Source of the DNA: Macrotis lagotis
Lineage: Eukaryota > Chordata > Mammalia > Peramelemorphia > Peramelidae
Assembly (NCBI RefSeq): GCF_037893015.1
Contig: NC_133661.1
Location: 246,337,503-246,401,502, forward strand
Length of the DNA stretch: 64,000 nucleotides
Reading direction: 5' to 3'
Shown here: positions 23,801 to 35,900 of the stretch, one piece after another
Position numbering within the stretch: the first letter of the stretch is position 1
Layout of the letters: the number at the start of each line of letters is the position of its first letter
The notes under the pieces: generated by a model
What the model saw: the letters and a program-made list of their open reading frames with translations, nothing else
Told to the model about the DNA's origin: nothing
Databases searched by the model: none
Position numbers and translations under genes: made by a program

Positions 23801-26800
23801 AGAATGAACCTATAGTTTGAACTGGTTCTTAAACATTCATTTTTTCTTTTTTTCCTTTTTTAACAAAAATTGTTTACTTGATTCTACCGAGAAAATACAA
23901 AACATAAGGCTGTAAGTAACTACTAGTTGTGTTTAGGCTGGGACAGTGCAGTAATCCTTAAGGCCACAGCACACACTGCTCACTGCTGCTTGTACTCAGC
24001 TGGGTTTTGGATCTTTCTTCGGATCATATTCTGGATCATTTTCCTCATCAGCTTCTTCTTCCCCTTCCTCATCATCAGCTTCTTCACCTTCTTCATCATA
24101 ATCATCATCATCATCATCTTCAATAGTTTCTCTTGTGAAGTATAATACTGATCTTTGGACTATACGCTCACGTAAAAAGTGACCAGTTTCAAAGTCTGCT
24201 GCAAGGATAGCTTCTGCATCATCATCCAGGTCTCCACTCTCAGGAACATCAAGAGGAGAGAAGAAATTGAAGAAAGAATCATTGGAAACTGTTTTTGTCA
24301 CAGTTCGAACAGTCCCACGACCCTTGTGTTTCTGTTTCTTCTTAATAGTTTTCAAAGTGACATTTTTCCCTTTTTTCCAATCTACCTGACACCCTGTGCA
24401 GCTCATAATTTCTGGTCCATCAAAGGAGAAGGGATCAGAATCATCTGGCTTTGATCGAATATGATATGTCTTCATCAATACCTCATTTGTGAAATATTCA
24501 TTAGGTTCAAAGTGGAACTCTAATGTAAAACTCATAGGTTGGCCAACATCTGAAAACTTCACTTTAATATCTTTCAAGTGCTTCAGAATAGGTTCACCAT
24601 GTTTCTGAACCATATCACTGAGCAAGTCGACATTTTTAAAAACAGTCAGCCAAAATTCAGGAATTCCCTTACGGTCTTCTTTTTCTTCATCTTTTTTCCT
24701 CCTCTTCAAGCTTAGCCTTCTTTTTCATTTCCTCTGAAATTTCATCATCATCTGGTTTCCATTCACATTCTTCCTCTGTAGGTTCATAAATTGCATTGAT
24801 GATTTCACTTCTCTTATCAAAAAGTGGCTGGTAAAGAACCGCATACTTTCTTTCAAGAGCATGAACTTCCTCATAGAACTTGGCTTCTATCTGTGCACAT
24901 TTCACCTGAAGATTTTTGAGGGCATTCACACGCCGCTTAACTACTTTTGGCAAGCTTTCAACGTATCCAGTTGATGTTCCCACCAAACCATCCAATCTTT
25001 CTTGAAGAGCTGCAAGAATTTGAGAATTCTGCATCATCTGAACAGTCAATCGACGAGCTTTGCTGTTTGCATCTTCACCAGTTTCCTCTTATACATCTTC
25101 CATATCTTGATGGTCAAGTTCAGCTTCTTTGTTGTCAATGTCTGCCATGTTGTAAGACCTCTGAATGGTTGAGATCGGCTGCAGCAGGGACCGAGCGGCC
25201 GGAGCTGCGCAGCCTGAGTCAGGGCGGCGGCGAGGCGGTGGCGGCGGAGGAGGCGGCGCCGGAGCAGATGGCGCTAAAAGAAAATCTAAACTTTTGAAGG
25301 CTGTCTCCTACCTATTTTATGCTATGTGATGACATAACTTCAGCATTGTGTTATTACTCCATGGAGTTGTCAACCCAACAGAGATCACCACCCTCTTTCC
25401 CAAAGGATGCAGCTGGCTTCTGGAATTGGTGGAAAACTTACCAAGGGAAATGGCATGGCATGGTCTAACTTTCCCTAGGTTTGATGTCATGCAGAGGGTG
25501 TGACCTCTATGAACATAGAAGTTAGTGTATGTATGTATGTGTAGCTGTGTATGTGTGCCCTGTGTGAAGGTATATTATACTGGGAGAAGGAAGGAGAGGT
25601 AGATAACTGACCTTGTTTAGGGGTTTAGGAATAGGATTGAGTTCTTCAGAGTTTATTATGAATCACAAAAATAAATGATGAGGGCTAAGTGTCTTGGGAC
25701 TTAACAAAATGTCTATATGCTTAATTTCTATCTCACCTTGACTTGAGAATTCCAGATAGTGACTAGTAGTTTGGCCATTAGTAAGATCTGTCAGGGCATT
25801 CCCTGCTATTACACAGATGTGCCACACCTGTATACCTATGACATTCAGGCTAGTTCAGGCTTTAAGCCAGATCCAAAGACTGATTGCTAACTGGAGGTTA
25901 ATCTGCCTACAATGACTTGGAATAAATCCCTATCTACTCCTCTATGTTCCCAACTTCAACTTTCAAGAGTGAAGATATCCTGAATCACCTTAAAGCAGGA
26001 TTCTTAACTTGGGATTCAAAATCTTGTTTTTAAAAATATTTTGATAACTTCATTTCAATCCAATTTCTTTATTAATCTTTGATATTTTATTTTATGCATT
26101 TAAAAACATTATTCTGAGGAATCCTGAGACTATGGTCCTTTCACTAGATTGCTAAAAGGATACCTCCAGAGGCTATGAGGTGAGTGGGCAGTCAATTATT
26201 GCAGTCATCGATTGAATACATTTATCTCCATGGGATTATCATAATCCAAGTATGGGAATATATTCCTTTCCCCCCCCCCCCAGATGCTTTGCTATCACTC
26301 CCCCTTCCCTTCCTGCCCACTTCTCCCCACTCATGCTGAACGAGCACCTGAAGTTTCTCAACGGGTAGAGTGACATTGAATTTGTCCATGGTGTTGATAA
26401 TAATGCTTGGTGTAGTGAGGAAGAACATCAGGCAGAAGAGCAAAGAGTTGATAAATATGAAACGTGCCCACCAGTGTAATCCACAGATGGATAGATTCTT
26501 CCTAAGGGACAGAAGAAGAAGAGTTGTGAATTAAAGAGAGTTACAGAAGAAACAGGCTGAACTCAGGGTAGCTTTCCTTTATTTCTAAAAGAGGTAGGGC
26601 CACAGAAGTTCTTTGTGCCTCCTGGAGCTCCCAGAGCTGCTTCCTCCCCTTTACATATTCTTGCTAGCACTGCTCCATAGACATCCTGACTTCTTTGAAG
26701 TACATAGAGGATTTATCTATTCCTTCTTCATCTATTTTGGAGAGGTACCTAGGGCCTTCTTTGAAGGAAATGAAGACTTGAGGTAGGCTTTTTTTTCCTA

Positions 26801-29800
26801 CAGGAAGGCATAATCTTTATCTTGTTTGAGTAGTCCAATTCCTTTTCAGAGTTTTTTTGTAAAGGACTTTGAGGCCAGGACTACCATGAATCTACATAGA
26901 CCTATCACAAGTTCAACCCTGCTATGGACTGGTTATACTTAAAGGGCTGTGGATATCTTCAACAAAAGCAGAGACCATTTATGTTAGGGGATAACTCTGG
27001 TACATGATGAAGCTGGGCTGAAGGCAGGCATAGGATCTCATAAGAGGTCATTAGATCAAAGGATTTGGAACAGAAATAGGCAATAGAATTTGAGATTTAG
27101 GAATCAGGAGTATCTGAGTGTGAATCTTGCTTCAAACATTTGTTAGTTATGTGATCTTGGGCAAGTCATTTTAACTACTTAGCTTCAGTTTACTTGTCTG
27201 TAAAATAAAAGCATGCCCATCTCACAAAATTGTTGTGAGGATCAAATATATAAATGCTAGCTATTATTCAGTCTATATTAGGATATGGAGGGATCAGGTA
27301 ACTTGCCCAGGGCCACATAAGTAATATTGAAACTGTCATCTTGAGTTCCTAATTCAGTGCTCTACATATTACAGCAGGGGTACCGACCTCTCCTCTAGCC
27401 TCAAAGGAGTTCTGATGAGGAAGGGGAAGAAGGCTCACCAAAGAATATCCTTAGGATGAGGGGCATAGTAGATCCTCCATTTGTGAGATTGGACCACTGA
27501 TGACACTGAGGACTGCTGTGGAGCTCTGCCAAAATAAGACCACTTGAAATCATTTAGGACCCTGGGGAGAAGAGAAGGAAAAAGGAGGACAAAGATCAGA
27601 AAGAGGGGTGGGAGACATAAGATACCTATCTCTGTATGTGACCTTGAAATTATCTATTCCAATTAATAACCTAAACTGACTTATCCAGTAAAAAAGACAT
27701 CTAAAGTCATAACCTAATGCAGTCATTCTAATTGGTTTAAAATGTTAACCAAGTATTTTGGGTAAAAGTTGTTAAAAAAATCAAGTCCATAAATTCCAAC
27801 AAATAGGAGAAATGAGTACACTGATTTTCATTAGTTACATGTTTTTTTTTTTCCTTCCTAGGACCAAGTTTAACTGTGATATCTGTGTTCCAAAGCTGAG
27901 CATCTTTCTGGAAGAGATAGTAAAAGAGACTCAAAGAATATCTCTTAACCCATACAAATCATTAGCATTTCTTGATATTATCAACAAAGTCCAACAGTAA
28001 AAGATAGAGATAGCTCATCTAAAATAACTGTAAATAATATCAAATATTTGGGAATCTTATTTGCCAAGACAGACCCAAGACCTATAGGAATACAGTTACA
28101 AAACACTTTTCAAGAAAATAATGTTAAATCTAAACAAATGGAAAAATATTAATTGATCATGGGTAATCAGAATCAATATAATAGAAATAACAATATTTCC
28201 TAAATTAATATACTTAATGCCATAACAAATGATTTAATTTATAAAGCTAAAAAAAACCCCCCAAATCATCTAGAAGATGACAAAGTCATTTTCAAGTGAC
28301 TCAGTGGGGAAAAAATAGGAAGGAAAGTGGCTCAAACTTATATTACAAAGTCGTATTCATCAAAACAAACTGTACTAGTTAAGAAATAAGAGTTGGGGAT
28401 TAGTGGAACTAAGAAGATATGAAATATACAGTAGGAAATGACCATAGTAATCTCATGTTTGATACTCACACACTTTTGGGACAAGAACTATTTTTCTTTG
28501 TTTTTTTTTTTTTTAAATATTCCTCCCCAATTACATGTGAAAGCAATTTTAACACTTATTTCTTAATTTTTGAGTTCCAAATTCTATCTCTCACTCATCC
28601 TTCCCCTGTCCTCTGAAATAATAAGCAATTTGATAAAGATTACACATATACAATCATGTAAAACATTTCCAGATTTGTTATTTTGTACAAGAAGATAAAA
28701 AGAAAAGAAACAATAAAAAATTATATGTTTCAGTCTGAATTTGATTTATTCTCTGGAGGCAGATAGCAGTTTTTCATCATGAGTCCTTTGGGATTGTCTT
28801 GGAACATTGTATTGCTGAGAATAGTTAAGTTAAACACAGTTTTTGTCATACATTTTTATTGGTACTGTGTATAATGTTCTCTCAGTTTTGCTCACTTCAC
28901 TTTGTATCACTTCATCTAAGTTAAGACTTTTCTGTAATCATCCTATTTGCCATTTCTTACAATAATTTCCATTATAATCATATACCACAACTTGTTCAAC
29001 TATTGCCCAAATGGTGGGCATCTTTTCAATTTACAATTCTTTGCCACCACTAAAAGATCTGCTGCAAATATTTTGTACAAATAAGTTCTTTTCCCTTTTT
29101 TTATTTGTTTGGAATACAGTCCTAGCAGTGGTATTGGTGAATCAAAGGGTATGTGCAGTTTTATGATGTTTTGGGCATATTCCAGATTGTATTCTGGAAG
29201 GGTTAGTTCAACTTATAGTGAATTGGTGTCCCTGTTTTCCCACATCCCCTCCAACATTTATCATTTTCTTTTATTGTCATATTAGCCAATCTGATAGGTG
29301 TGAGGTGGTACCTCTGAGTTATTTTGATTTGCATTTCTCTAAGCAAGAAGGATTTAAAACATTTATTTATATGACTATAGATTATTTTGATTTCTTTGTT
29401 TGAAACCTTCTGTTTATATTCTTTGACCATTTATCAATGGAGGAATGACTTGTATTCTTATAAATTTGACTCCATTCTCTCCATAATAAAAATTCATTAT
29501 TTGACAAAACGTGCTAGGAAAACTGGAAAGCAGTTTGGCAGAAACTAGGTATAGACAAATACCTCACACCATATACCAAGAAAAGGTCAAAATGAATTCT
29601 TTATTTTGACATAAAGGGTGATACCATAAGCAAATTAAGAGAGCATGGAATAATTTGATGGTCAGATCTTATGGATAAGCAAAGAATTTATAACCAACAA
29701 GAAATAGATAGCATTATAGGAAACAAAATGGATAATTTTGATTACATTATATTTAAAAATTTCCACATAAACAAAGCCTGTGCCACCAAGAAGGAAAATA

Positions 29801-29857
29801 GGAATTTGGAAATATTTTTTATAGGAAGTTTCTCTGATAAAGGTCTCATTTTGCAAA

Positions 29858-29890
<33 letters not shown>

Positions 29891-29918
29891 ATATATACAT
29901 ATATATATGTATATATAC

Positions 29919-29949
<31 letters not shown>

Positions 29950-32900
29950 TATAAAACTCCCCAACTGATAAATGGTCAAAGAATACTAGGAAGCAGTTTT
30001 TAGATAAAGAAAACAAAGCTATCTATAGTCATGTGAAAAGATATTTTAAAGCACTATTGATTAGAGAAGTGCAAATCAAAACAACTCTAAGGTACCTCCT
30101 CACACCTATTAGATTGGCTAACATTACAGAAAAGGAAAGTAACAAATGTTGGAGGGGATGATGGAAAAACTGGGATGCTAATTTGCTGTTGTTGGAATAG
30201 TGAACTGATCCAACCATTCTGTAGAACAATTTGGAACTATGCCCAAAGGGCATACCCTTTGACCCAACAATACTACCACCAAATTTGCATCCCAAAGAGG
30301 TTTAAGAAAAGGAAAAAAAGATCTATATGTACAAAAATATTTATAGCAGCTCTTTTAGTGGTGGCAAAGAATTGGAAATTGAGGGGATGCTATCAATTGG
30401 GAAATGACTGAACAAGTTCTGACATTTGAGTTATAAGAAATCATAAGTAGTATGCTTTCACATGAACTGATGTAAAGTGAAGTAAGCAGAACCAAGAGAA
30501 CACCATACACATAACAGTAATATCATATGGTGATCAACTGTCAATTACTTTGTTATTTTCAACAATACAGAGATCCAAGGCAATTCTAAAGAACTTATGA
30601 TGAAAAATACTATACAACTCCAAAGAAAGAGCTAATAGAATTTGAATATGCAGGTCAAAGCATAGTGTTATCTTTACTTTATTTCTCTTGTTTTATCTGT
30701 TTTCTTTTACAACATGACTAATATATATTTTGCTTGTCTGTTCATGTATAATTTTTATCAAATTCTTGCCTTCTCAATAATGGGGGGGAGGGAAGAAGAG
30801 TAAAATTCAAAATTGTAAAAAAATTAAGATTAAAATTGTTTTTACTATTTGGAAAAAATATAAAAAATACCTGCTTCACACTCCAGGTTGTCAGGTAGAA
30901 TGAAATGTCCCTAAAAGAAACAAGACTGAGGTTTCAATGGGAGAAAGAAGATGAAATAGTGGAGGGGATATGATACTTTATCAGGAGATTGGAGGGGGAA
31001 GACAGTTACACAGAGAAGGGAAAGGGAAAATATATTTAGAGCTGAAATCAGATTTGAGACTCTTATTCCCATTACCTTCCCCAATCAGTCAAGAAACTTT
31101 ATTATTTTTAGATATATCCATGATTCAGAATTTTATATCCTAAAGGAGGTCGTGACTATTCAGTTTTAGGCATAAGTCCAAACTGGAAGTCAATTCTGTT
31201 AAGATCTCTTCGAGAGTGAATTGCAAGTTGTTACATATAACAAACTATTATAATCTTGTTGACTGTTTGTTAGGGCTAGACATTAATGAAATAACATCTT
31301 CTGAATTTTCCTCCTCCTCCTCCAATTATGAAGGAACAGATCTAGAGAGGCAAAGTGATTTACAAGAAGCACCATATCTAATTAGATGAGACTGGACTTT
31401 GAATACAAATCAGTGAGTTTCCCCAGTTCCCCTCTAATGCCATGTTTTTAGGCTCTTCTTAAAGAAGAGGTCCAAACAACTTTAAATAACATCTCAAAAC
31501 ACTGGAGAGTTGTAATCCAGTACAGGTGCACAGTTTCATGTCTCAGGCACTAGCACACTAGAACTTATGATTACAGAGGAGAAGACACAGTTGCAGGACA
31601 GAAAAGAGTTGTTGTGATCACTCACCAGAGCTCATGCCAGTAGAGTAGTAAACACATTTCTCTCTACATCAGGGATTTTCAACCTTTATCTCTTCCGGAT
31701 CATATTATCCAACAAAAATTTGTCAAGGACCACATATTGAATTTAATATGAAGTATATCTTAATATATCCAATAGGTTTAATAACAAAATATAATTTAAT
31801 ATTAATATAGTTAATACATTTAATATTAAACATTAAATTCTCTTTGTGGCCCTTGGCAAATTTTTGTTGGGCAATGATGCCCAGAAGAGCTAAAAGGCCC
31901 TAGACATACCACCCTGAAAACCAAAGACTTACTACTAGTCCTCAGAATTATCTCCGAAAACAACTGCAACTTGAGACCATGCTCCCTTCCATTTTAGCAT
32001 AGAGTTAAAAAAGTTGATAAATAGGCTGGGACAATGAGCAAATGACAGAAAAGAATCCTGACTATAGAAAGATACTATGATGCTATGGAAGATCAAAACA
32101 CAAAGTCAGAAGAAAACAAAGATAAAACTAAAACTGCTACATCTAAAGCTTCATAGAAAAATATTAGTCTCAGGCCATGGAAGAGGTCAAAAAGAATTTT
32201 TAAAAATCAAATGAGAGGTATAAGAAAAATTTGGAACAAAAATGAGAGTGATGCAAGAAGATCATGAAAAAGAGTCAACAGCTTAATAAAGAAGGCACAA
32301 AAATACTGAAGACAAAAAAACTTTAAAAGTTAGAATAGGCCAAATGGTAAAAAAAGGCGCAAAAATCCAATGAAGAGAATAATGTCTTGAAAAGCAAAAT
32401 TGGCCCAATGGAAAAAGATAAACAAAAATTCACTGAAGAGAAGACCACCTTAAAAAGCAGAAGTGACCAATGGGGGGAAAAGAGATATAAAAATTCACTG
32501 AAGAAAATAATTCCTTAAAAGTTAGAATTGGGCAAGTAGAAGCTAACGCTAACGAAACAATAAAACAATCAAAAGAATGAAAAAATAGAAGAAAATGTGG
32601 AATATCTTATTGGAAAAACAACCTGGAAAATAGATTGAGGAGAGATTATTTAAGAATTATTGTATTATGGAGGTAGCTAGGTGGTGCAGTGGTCAGAGTA
32701 CCAGTCCCTAAATTCAAACCTTGCCTTAGAAACTCAATATTAGCTGTGTGACCTTGGGCAAGTCACTTAACCCCACTGCCTTGCAAAAAAAATTATTGGA
32801 CTACCCCAAAAGCACCTAGATATAATATTCCAAGAAGTTATCAAGGAAAACTGCCATATTCTAGAACCAGAAGGTAAAATAGACATTGAAAGAATCTGCC

Positions 32901-35900
32901 AGCCATCTCCTGAAAAAAAAAAACCCAAATGAAAATTCACAGGAATATTCTAGCCAAATTCCAGAGCTCCCAGGTCAAGGAGAAAATATTGCGAGCAGCC
33001 AGAAATAATTCAAATATCTTGGTGCCACAGTCAGGATCATGCCAGGTTTCCTACATTAAAGAATTGGAGGGCTTAAAATATGATATTATGGAGGGCAAAG
33101 GAGATTGTATTACAATTAAGAATCACCTACTCAGAAAAACTGATTATGGTCCTTCAGGAGGAAAAAAGTGGATATTCAATAGGGGACTTTCAAGCATTCC
33201 TAATGAAAAGACTAGAACTGAAAAGAAAATTTGATTTTCAAATACAAGACTTGAAAAGCATAAAAATGGTAAATAGGAAAGAGAAATCATGATGGATTTA
33301 ATGAGATTAAACTTTTTTTTTTTTTTTGCAAGGCAATGGGGTTAAGTGGCTTGCCCAAGACCACACAACTAGGTAATTATTAAGTGTCTGAGACCAGATT
33401 TGAACTGAGGTACTCCTGACTCCAGGGATGGTGTTTTATCCACTGTGCCACCTGGCCACCCCAAGGTTAAACTTTTTAACATTCCCATGGGGAAAATGAT
33501 ACTTGTAACTCCTAAAAAAAATGTTCTTATTATTAGGTAATTAGGAGGAATATACATAGACAGAAGACATGGGTGTTAATTGAATTTGATGGAAAATAAA
33601 AAAAAATAAAATAAAGGAGTGATATTGAGAAACATGGGGAAAATGGGAAGGGAGAGGTAGAATGGGGTAAATTATCTCATGTAAAAGAGGTGTGAAAGAG
33701 CTATTAAAATAGAAGATGGGGAAGAGGGGAGTAGCCTAATATGCTAGAGGGAATAATATACCTACTTAGTTGGGAATAGAAATCTTTCTTATACTACAGG
33801 AAAATAGGAAGGGAAGGGAGGGGGAGACTTGATAGAAGGGAGGTTGAATTGGGGGAGATAAAAATCAGAAGCAAAACACTTTTCAGGATTGACAGGGTGA
33901 AAGAGAAAGAGGAGGATAAATGGGGAAACTAGGATATAGGGAAATACATAGTAATCATAAATGTGGAAAAAATCATTACAGTAGGTTTCTCTGATAAAGA
34001 TCTACTTTATCAAATATATAGCAAAGTGAGTCAATTTTATAAAAAGAAGAATCATTCCTCATTTGATAAATGATCAAAGGATATGAACAGCAGCTTTCAG
34101 ATAAAGTAAAACTATAATTATATAAAAAACTGCCCTAAATCATTAGAGAAATGTAAATTAATACAGCTCTAAACACTTTACACTTATCAGATTGGTTAAT
34201 ATGACAGAAAAAGAAATGAACAAATGTTGGAGGGGATGGGGGAAATATTCAACCATTCTGTAGAACAATTTGGAACTATACCCAAAGGGTATAAAACCAT
34301 GCACACCCTTTGATCCAGCAATAACCACCACTATGTCTATATCCCAAAGAGTTAAAAAAGAAAAAAAGGACATATATAAATATGTGTGTGTGTGTGTCAG
34401 TGTGTGTAAAGTTAGCAGAACCAAGAGAACCTTGTACACAGCTACAACATTCCACAATGAAGAACAGTGGATGACTTAGATATTTTCATCAAAACAATGA
34501 TCCATGGCAGTTCTGAAATTCTTTTGATATATTTCATCTCCAGAGAAAGGATTAAGGAGTCTTAATGTAGATTGAAGCATACTTTTTTTTACTTTCTTTT
34601 TTTCTTGTTTTTTTTCCCCCCTTTGGTCTGCATTTTCTTTCACAGCAAGATTCATAGGGAAATATGTTTTGTATGACTGCACTGGTATGACCTATTATTA
34701 AAATGCTTGTCTTCTAAATGTGAGGGGAGGGAGACTGTGAGGGAAACATTTGTAATTCAAAATATTTATATGAACATTAAAATTATTTTTACATGTAAGT
34801 GGAGAAAAATATTAAATTAAAAAAAGAGGAAAGGAGTTTTATATTCTGTGGAGGAAACAGCTATTTGTCCAAAAAGATACAGAATGACAGAAGCAACCAG
34901 GTGAAGAGGACTAATAGAAATTGATAATTCCTTGCTCAGGGGTTCTGAGATAACTATTTGTGCTACAAATCATAATGGAAAAGTCTGTTGATTTCCACAG
35001 GGTATGAATCCAAAATATAACATGGATCCTTTCAAGATTTATCAAAAGAGATGACCACTATTCCCTTCTGGCAATTCATATGGACATAGGTGATATTTCT
35101 AGAATGAACCTGAAAAGTGTTGCTAAAGATTATAGTTATTTTGAGTAAGAAACTGAAAAAAAGAAAACATCAGTTATGTTTTTCTTCACAATGAACTAAT
35201 AAAGGTAAAGAATCTAACAGAGAAAGACTGGCCTGCAAAATGGACAGCTTAAGAGGATGGTGACAGAGACTGGGATTTGAACTTCTAATCACAGCTTAAA
35301 ATAGAGAAAAATGCTATATTCTCAGTCAGAGATGAAGTTCATCTAAAACTGTTGAGCCAGAATGTATGTATTGAGTATCCTCAAGTGTAACCAAAGGGGC
35401 TTTAAAATTAAAAAAGGATGGCAGAGGAGAAACCTATCTATAACTCTGATGTTAGATATTACAAAATAACTACAGGGAAGAACGGGCCAGTAGGACCCCT
35501 ATCCTCAAATATCTCTTCTCAAATACTTCAAATAATAAGCAAGAATGGGGTTCTTAATATAAAGGGGGGAAATAGACTTCACTGTATAACTGAGACTTGG
35601 TGGGATAAAATCTATTTCTAGAATATAACTTTGGGTAGGTATATCTTATTAAGGATAAAACAATAGAAGATGAGTGAATGGAACATTATATATTAAGAAG
35701 ATAATACTTATGTGAGGAAGCATTATAGAGAATATTTGACAATGGAGGGAGAAATAGGAATGATTTTGCCATTAGGAATATACTACAGACCATCAGAACA
35801 GAAAAAGGAAGTGGATTAAGTTTGATAAACACCAAAAGCCTTGCAAAGAAGCACGACCAGTAACCAGTGAACAAATATGCAACTGAAGGAAGATTCAGGT

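Larger units (their letters stand above)
32018..33960 (+). mobile_element. HAL1-like element, 5'-truncated, ORF1 remnant
   Basis: Colinear with the HAL1 at 47147, beginning at its position 47783 equivalent. The ORF1 remnant is a charged coiled coil (32160-32580), an [16 protein letters not shown] segment (32797-32850) and [20 protein letters not shown] (32940-33000), then a purine-rich 3' region with AACATGGGGAAAATGGG-like sequence. It is interrupted by two SINEs (32664-32795 and 33312-33463). The frame is broken. At about 33960 it passes directly into the 3' end of an L1 ORF2. Confidence 0.7.

Noticed and set aside
25149..25281. CpG-rich island with ATG downstream, resembling a host promoter
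   Set aside because: It is the copied 5' UTR of NAP1L1 mRNA, bounded by the target duplication, not a genomic promoter.
30870..30910. Exon-like piece on the minus strand ([13 protein letters not shown]) with AG and GT flanks
   Set aside because: It is about 40 nt, not a multiple of three. Visible exons 7 and 8 join in phase without it and family proteins have no matching residues. It also lies at the end of an L1.
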